The notes below the pieces were generated by a model. The model did no database searches, had not been told where the DNA came from, and saw only the letters and a list, made by a program, of their open reading frames with translations. A DNA stretch of 64,000 nt. Source: Streptomyces griseofuscus. Lineage in GTDB: Bacteria; Actinomycetota; Actinomycetes; Streptomycetales; Streptomycetaceae. The stretch lies in NCBI RefSeq assembly GCF_014673495.1, contig NZ_CP051006.1:3410001-3474000 (forward strand), given 5' to 3'. The position numbers were made by a program, and so were the translations under genes. Positions 62,000 to 64,000 of the stretch are shown in pieces (the stretch's first letter is position 1; the number at the start of each line of letters is the position of its first letter).

Positions 62000-62764
62000 A
62001 TGGGACAGCAAGCATCGCCGGTCCGAACGGCCGGGCTGGGCAAGGTGGTCGGGCCGGGGCCGGAATCGGTGTGCGGGGTGGTGCTGCTGCTGCCCGGTGG
62101 GGAGGAGGTCTCCGTGCGCAGGCCGTCCGTAATGGGGGCGACGGCGTTCGTGCGTTCGCTGGGCCGGCGGTTCGTCCGTACCGGAAAGGGCGAGGGCCTG
62201 GCCGTACACACCGTCCGCTACCGGTACCGGGGGTGGAACGGCAGCGAGGCACATCTGGCCGCCGACGCGGAGTGGGCGGCGGACGAGGTCGTACGGCGGT
62301 ACGGGGATGTCCCGGTGTGCCTGGTCGGCGTCGGCATGGGTGGCCGGGCGGCGCTGCGGGCGGGCGGGCACGAGGCCGTCAACTCGGTGGTGGCGCTGGC
62401 CCCTTGGCTGCCCGAGGAAGATGTGGCCGCGCCCGCCGAGCCGGTGAAGCAGCTGGTGGGGCGGCGGGTGCTGATCGTGCACGGCACGAACGACGAGCGC
62501 AGCGACCCGGAGCTGTCGTTCCGGCTCGCGGCGCGGGCGAAGAAGGTGAACCGGGAGGTGTGCCGGTTCGAGGTGCACTCCGACGGGCACCGGCTGCACG
62601 GTCACCGGGACGAAGTGGAGTGCCTGGCCGCCGACTTCATGCGGGGCGCGCTGTTCGGGCACCCGGTGTCCCGGCCGGTCGAGGACGCGCTGGCGGCGCC
62701 GCCGCCGATAGGGCTGCGGATGCCGCTGGCGGTGGGGTTCGGCACGTCGCTGCGGCGGCGGTGA
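62000..62764 (+). CDS. Alpha/beta-hydrolase-fold protein lacking the nucleophile
   Basis: A 254-residue protein of the dienelactone hydrolase/esterase type. Conserved scaffold elements are present: VCGVVLLLPGGEEVSVRRPS, then the nucleophile elbow in CLVGVGMGGRAALRAGG, the acid HGTNDERSDPELSF and the histidine HSDGHRLHGHRDE. In the elbow, GxSxG has become GVGMG: the serine is Gly. With Asp and His kept, catalysis by the usual mechanism is not expected; it may bind a ligand or use another residue. It is divergent from add; -10-like CACTGT lies seven bases before the ATG. Confidence 0.75.
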   Translation: MGQQASPVRTAGLGKVVGPGPESVCGVVLLLPGGEEVSVRRPSVMGATAFVRSLGRRFVRTGKGEGLAVHTVRYRYRGWNGSEAHLAADAEWAADEVVRRYGDVPVCLVGVGMGGRAALRAGGHEAVNSVVALAPWLPEEDVAAPAEPVKQLVGRRVLIVHGTNDERSDPELSFRLAARAKKVNREVCRFEVHSDGHRLHGHRDEVECLAADFMRGALFGHPVSRPVEDALAAPPPIGLRMPLAVGFGTSLRRR

Positions 62765-62787
62765 ACCAGCGGGTCACGCAGCGGGGT

Positions 62788-63741
62788 TCAGGACGGGAGC
62801 AGGTTGCCGCGCCTCGACAGCAGGAACTTCTTGAAGGCGGCGACCGGTGGGGTGTCCGGGCGGTCGGCCGGCCAGGCGACGCCGATCTCGCGGACGGCGC
62901 GGGGCGCGGTGACGGACAGTTCCACCACGCCCGGCCGCGGCACCGTCGGCGGCGGCAGCAGCGCGACCCCGAGCCCGGCCGCGACCAGGCCCCGTAGCGT
63001 CTCGGCCTCCTCCCCCTCGAAGGCGATCCGGGGCGCGAACCCGGCCTCGCGGCACAGGGCGTCGGTGATGCGGCGCAGTCCGTAGCCGGGTTCCAGGGTC
63101 ACGAAGTTCTCCTCGGCCGCCTCGGCCAGCCGGATCCGGCGGCGGCCCGCGAGCGGATGGTCGGCGGGGACTACGAGGCGGAGCTTCTGTTCGTCCAGGC
63201 GGCGGACGACGAGATCGGGGGCGTCCGGGACGGGTGAGGTCAGACAGAGGTCGAGGCGGCCGGCGCGCATGCCCTCCAGCATGGCCTCGCCGTAGTTCTG
63301 GACGAGGCTGAAGCGGATACGCGGGTGCTCGGCGCGGAAGGCGCCCAGCAGTCCGGGCACGGTTTCGGCGCCCATGGTGTGCAGAAACCCGAAGGCGACC
63401 TTTCCGGTGGCGGGGTCGGCGTCGGCGCGGACCTCCTCGGCTGCGCGTTCCACCTCGCCGAGGGCGCGTTCGACGGAGGCGAGGAAAGTACGGCCCGCGG
63501 TGGTGAGGACGAGGGTGCGGCCGCGCCGGGCGAACAGTTCCACACCCAGGTCCTGCTCCAGGCGGGCCATCGCGCGGGAGAGGGTGGACTGGGGGACGTT
63601 CAGTTCCTGGGCGGCGCGGGTGACGTGCTCGTTGCGGGCCACGCCGGCGAAGTAGGCGAGGCGGGGCGCCAGCAACAGCGCCATGTCTTCTGTGTCACCG
63701 GATGGTGACAGGCGGGCCTCTGACCTCTGCTGATGCTCCAT
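62788..63741 (-). CDS. LysR family transcriptional regulator
   Basis: A 317-residue LysR-type regulator. The helix-turn-helix is VTRAAQELNVPQSTLSRAMA followed by RLEQDLGVELFARRGRTLVL, then the periplasmic-binding-like effector domain. It is divergent from an MFS exporter gene, with only 62 bases between starts, the normal setting for LysR control of the neighbour. ATG at 63741 gives EHQQRSEARL; an upstream ATG at 63768 is in frame. Confidence 0.9.
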   Translation of the reverse strand: MEHQQRSEARLSPSGDTEDMALLLAPRLAYFAGVARNEHVTRAAQELNVPQSTLSRAMARLEQDLGVELFARRGRTLVLTTAGRTFLASVERALGEVERAAEEVRADADPATGKVAFGFLHTMGAETVPGLLGAFRAEHPRIRFSLVQNYGEAMLEGMRAGRLDLCLTSPVPDAPDLVVRRLDEQKLRLVVPADHPLAGRRRIRLAEAAEENFVTLEPGYGLRRITDALCREAGFAPRIAFEGEEAETLRGLVAAGLGVALLPPPTVPRPGVVELSVTAPRAVREIGVAWPADRPDTPPVAAFKKFLLSRRGNLLPS

Positions 63742-63803
63742 GGGAACGATTATGACGATTCCATGCATTGGACGGATGAGAGGCGCGTCCTTACGGTCGA
63801 AGC

Positions 63804-64000
63804 ATGTCTCCCGCCAGTACCGGGGCGTCCAGCACCCTGGGCGCCGCGTCCCCTGTCATCGCCCCCTCCTCCGACACCCGGCTGACCCCGGGCGGCCCCG
63901 GCTACCGCCGGATGAGCTTCGCCCTCTTCCTCGCCGGGGTCGCGACCTTCGCGCTGCTGTACTCCACCCAGGCCCTGCTGCCGCTGATCTCCGACGATTT
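63804..64000 (+). CDS. MFS transporter, N-terminal part (cut by the window end)
   Basis: About 65 residues are visible: a hydrophilic start (SPASTGASSTLGAASPVIAP) and the first membrane helix in FALFLAGVATFALLYSTQAL, then LPLISDD. The pattern LLYSTQALLPLI resembles the YnfM/Bcr-type exporters. Divergent from and probably controlled by the LysR protein; the rest is outside the window. Confidence 0.8.
   Translation, partial: MSPASTGASSTLGAASPVIAPSSDTRLTPGGPGYRRMSFALFLAGVATFALLYSTQALLPLISDD

Overview
The window is a 64 kb piece of a Streptomyces chromosome. Evidence: very high GC throughout, many GTG and a few TTG starts, a mycothiol S-conjugate amidase, the AfsQ1/AfsQ2/SigQ system typical of streptomycetes, an actinobacterial biotin-dependent acyl-CoA carboxylase set (long-chain alpha subunit, PccB-type beta subunit, tiny epsilon subunit), a class-E-sortase-like LAxTG protein, and several promoters that place the start codon at the transcription start. 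It looks like conserved core chromosome; no phage, plasmid, tRNA, rRNA or CRISPR locus was seen.

Layout. 1-2.9 kb: end of a TrhA/hemolysin III gene, a ruined MFS exporter and its still intact TetR regulator, a Mut7-C protein. 3-10.4 kb: a DUF255 thioredoxin-domain protein, a degenerate 30-nt repeat tract, mca, a DUF4307 protein, greA, threonine ammonia-lyase and a MarR regulator. 10.5-18.2 kb: a reduced sigma-like protein with a small membrane partner, cystathionine gamma-synthase, then an M48 membrane protease between two paralogous membrane-anchored helical proteins, and a GNAT-AAA+ fusion. 18.3-26.1 kb: alcohol dehydrogenase/XRE pair, a MacB-like ABC exporter, an L,D-transpeptidase lipoprotein, a LAxTG protein, a lipoprotein and a 177-bp palindromic MITE-like element. 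26.1-35 kb: hutH, a GAF-GGDEF diguanylate cyclase, an enoyl-CoA hydratase, adenylate cyclase, and an SDR-hydrolase operon with a doubled operator next to a TetR gene. 35-41.5 kb: birA, pccB, accE, a 45-codon membrane ORF, maf and the accA alpha subunit: the biotin ligase sits beside its carboxylase substrate. 41.9-54.5 kb: DeoR regulator, LpdA-type flavoprotein, and a nucleoside-catabolism block (purine nucleoside phosphorylase, a phosphosugar mutase that is probably the phosphopentomutase, deoC, a pair of aldehyde dehydrogenase genes, a uridine-kinase-like gene). 54.8-58.8 kb: sigQ divergent from afsQ1-afsQ2-afsQ3. 59-64 kb: VanZ, PspC, a small secreted protein, adenosine deaminase, an alpha/beta hydrolase without its nucleophile, and a divergent LysR/MFS pair cut by the window end.

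The most interesting reading is that pnp, deoC and add, although separated by up to 16 kb, each carry the same 12-bp palindrome CTACGCGCGTAG just before a -10 box that sits 6 or 7 bases from the start codon. With the mutase and the deoC-linked aldehyde dehydrogenases this outlines a dispersed regulon taking (deoxy)nucleosides to glyceraldehyde-3-phosphate and acetate. The two aldehyde dehydrogenase genes (a full-length enzyme overlapping a half-length, active-site-less paralogue) have the architecture of an ALDH16 protein split in two.
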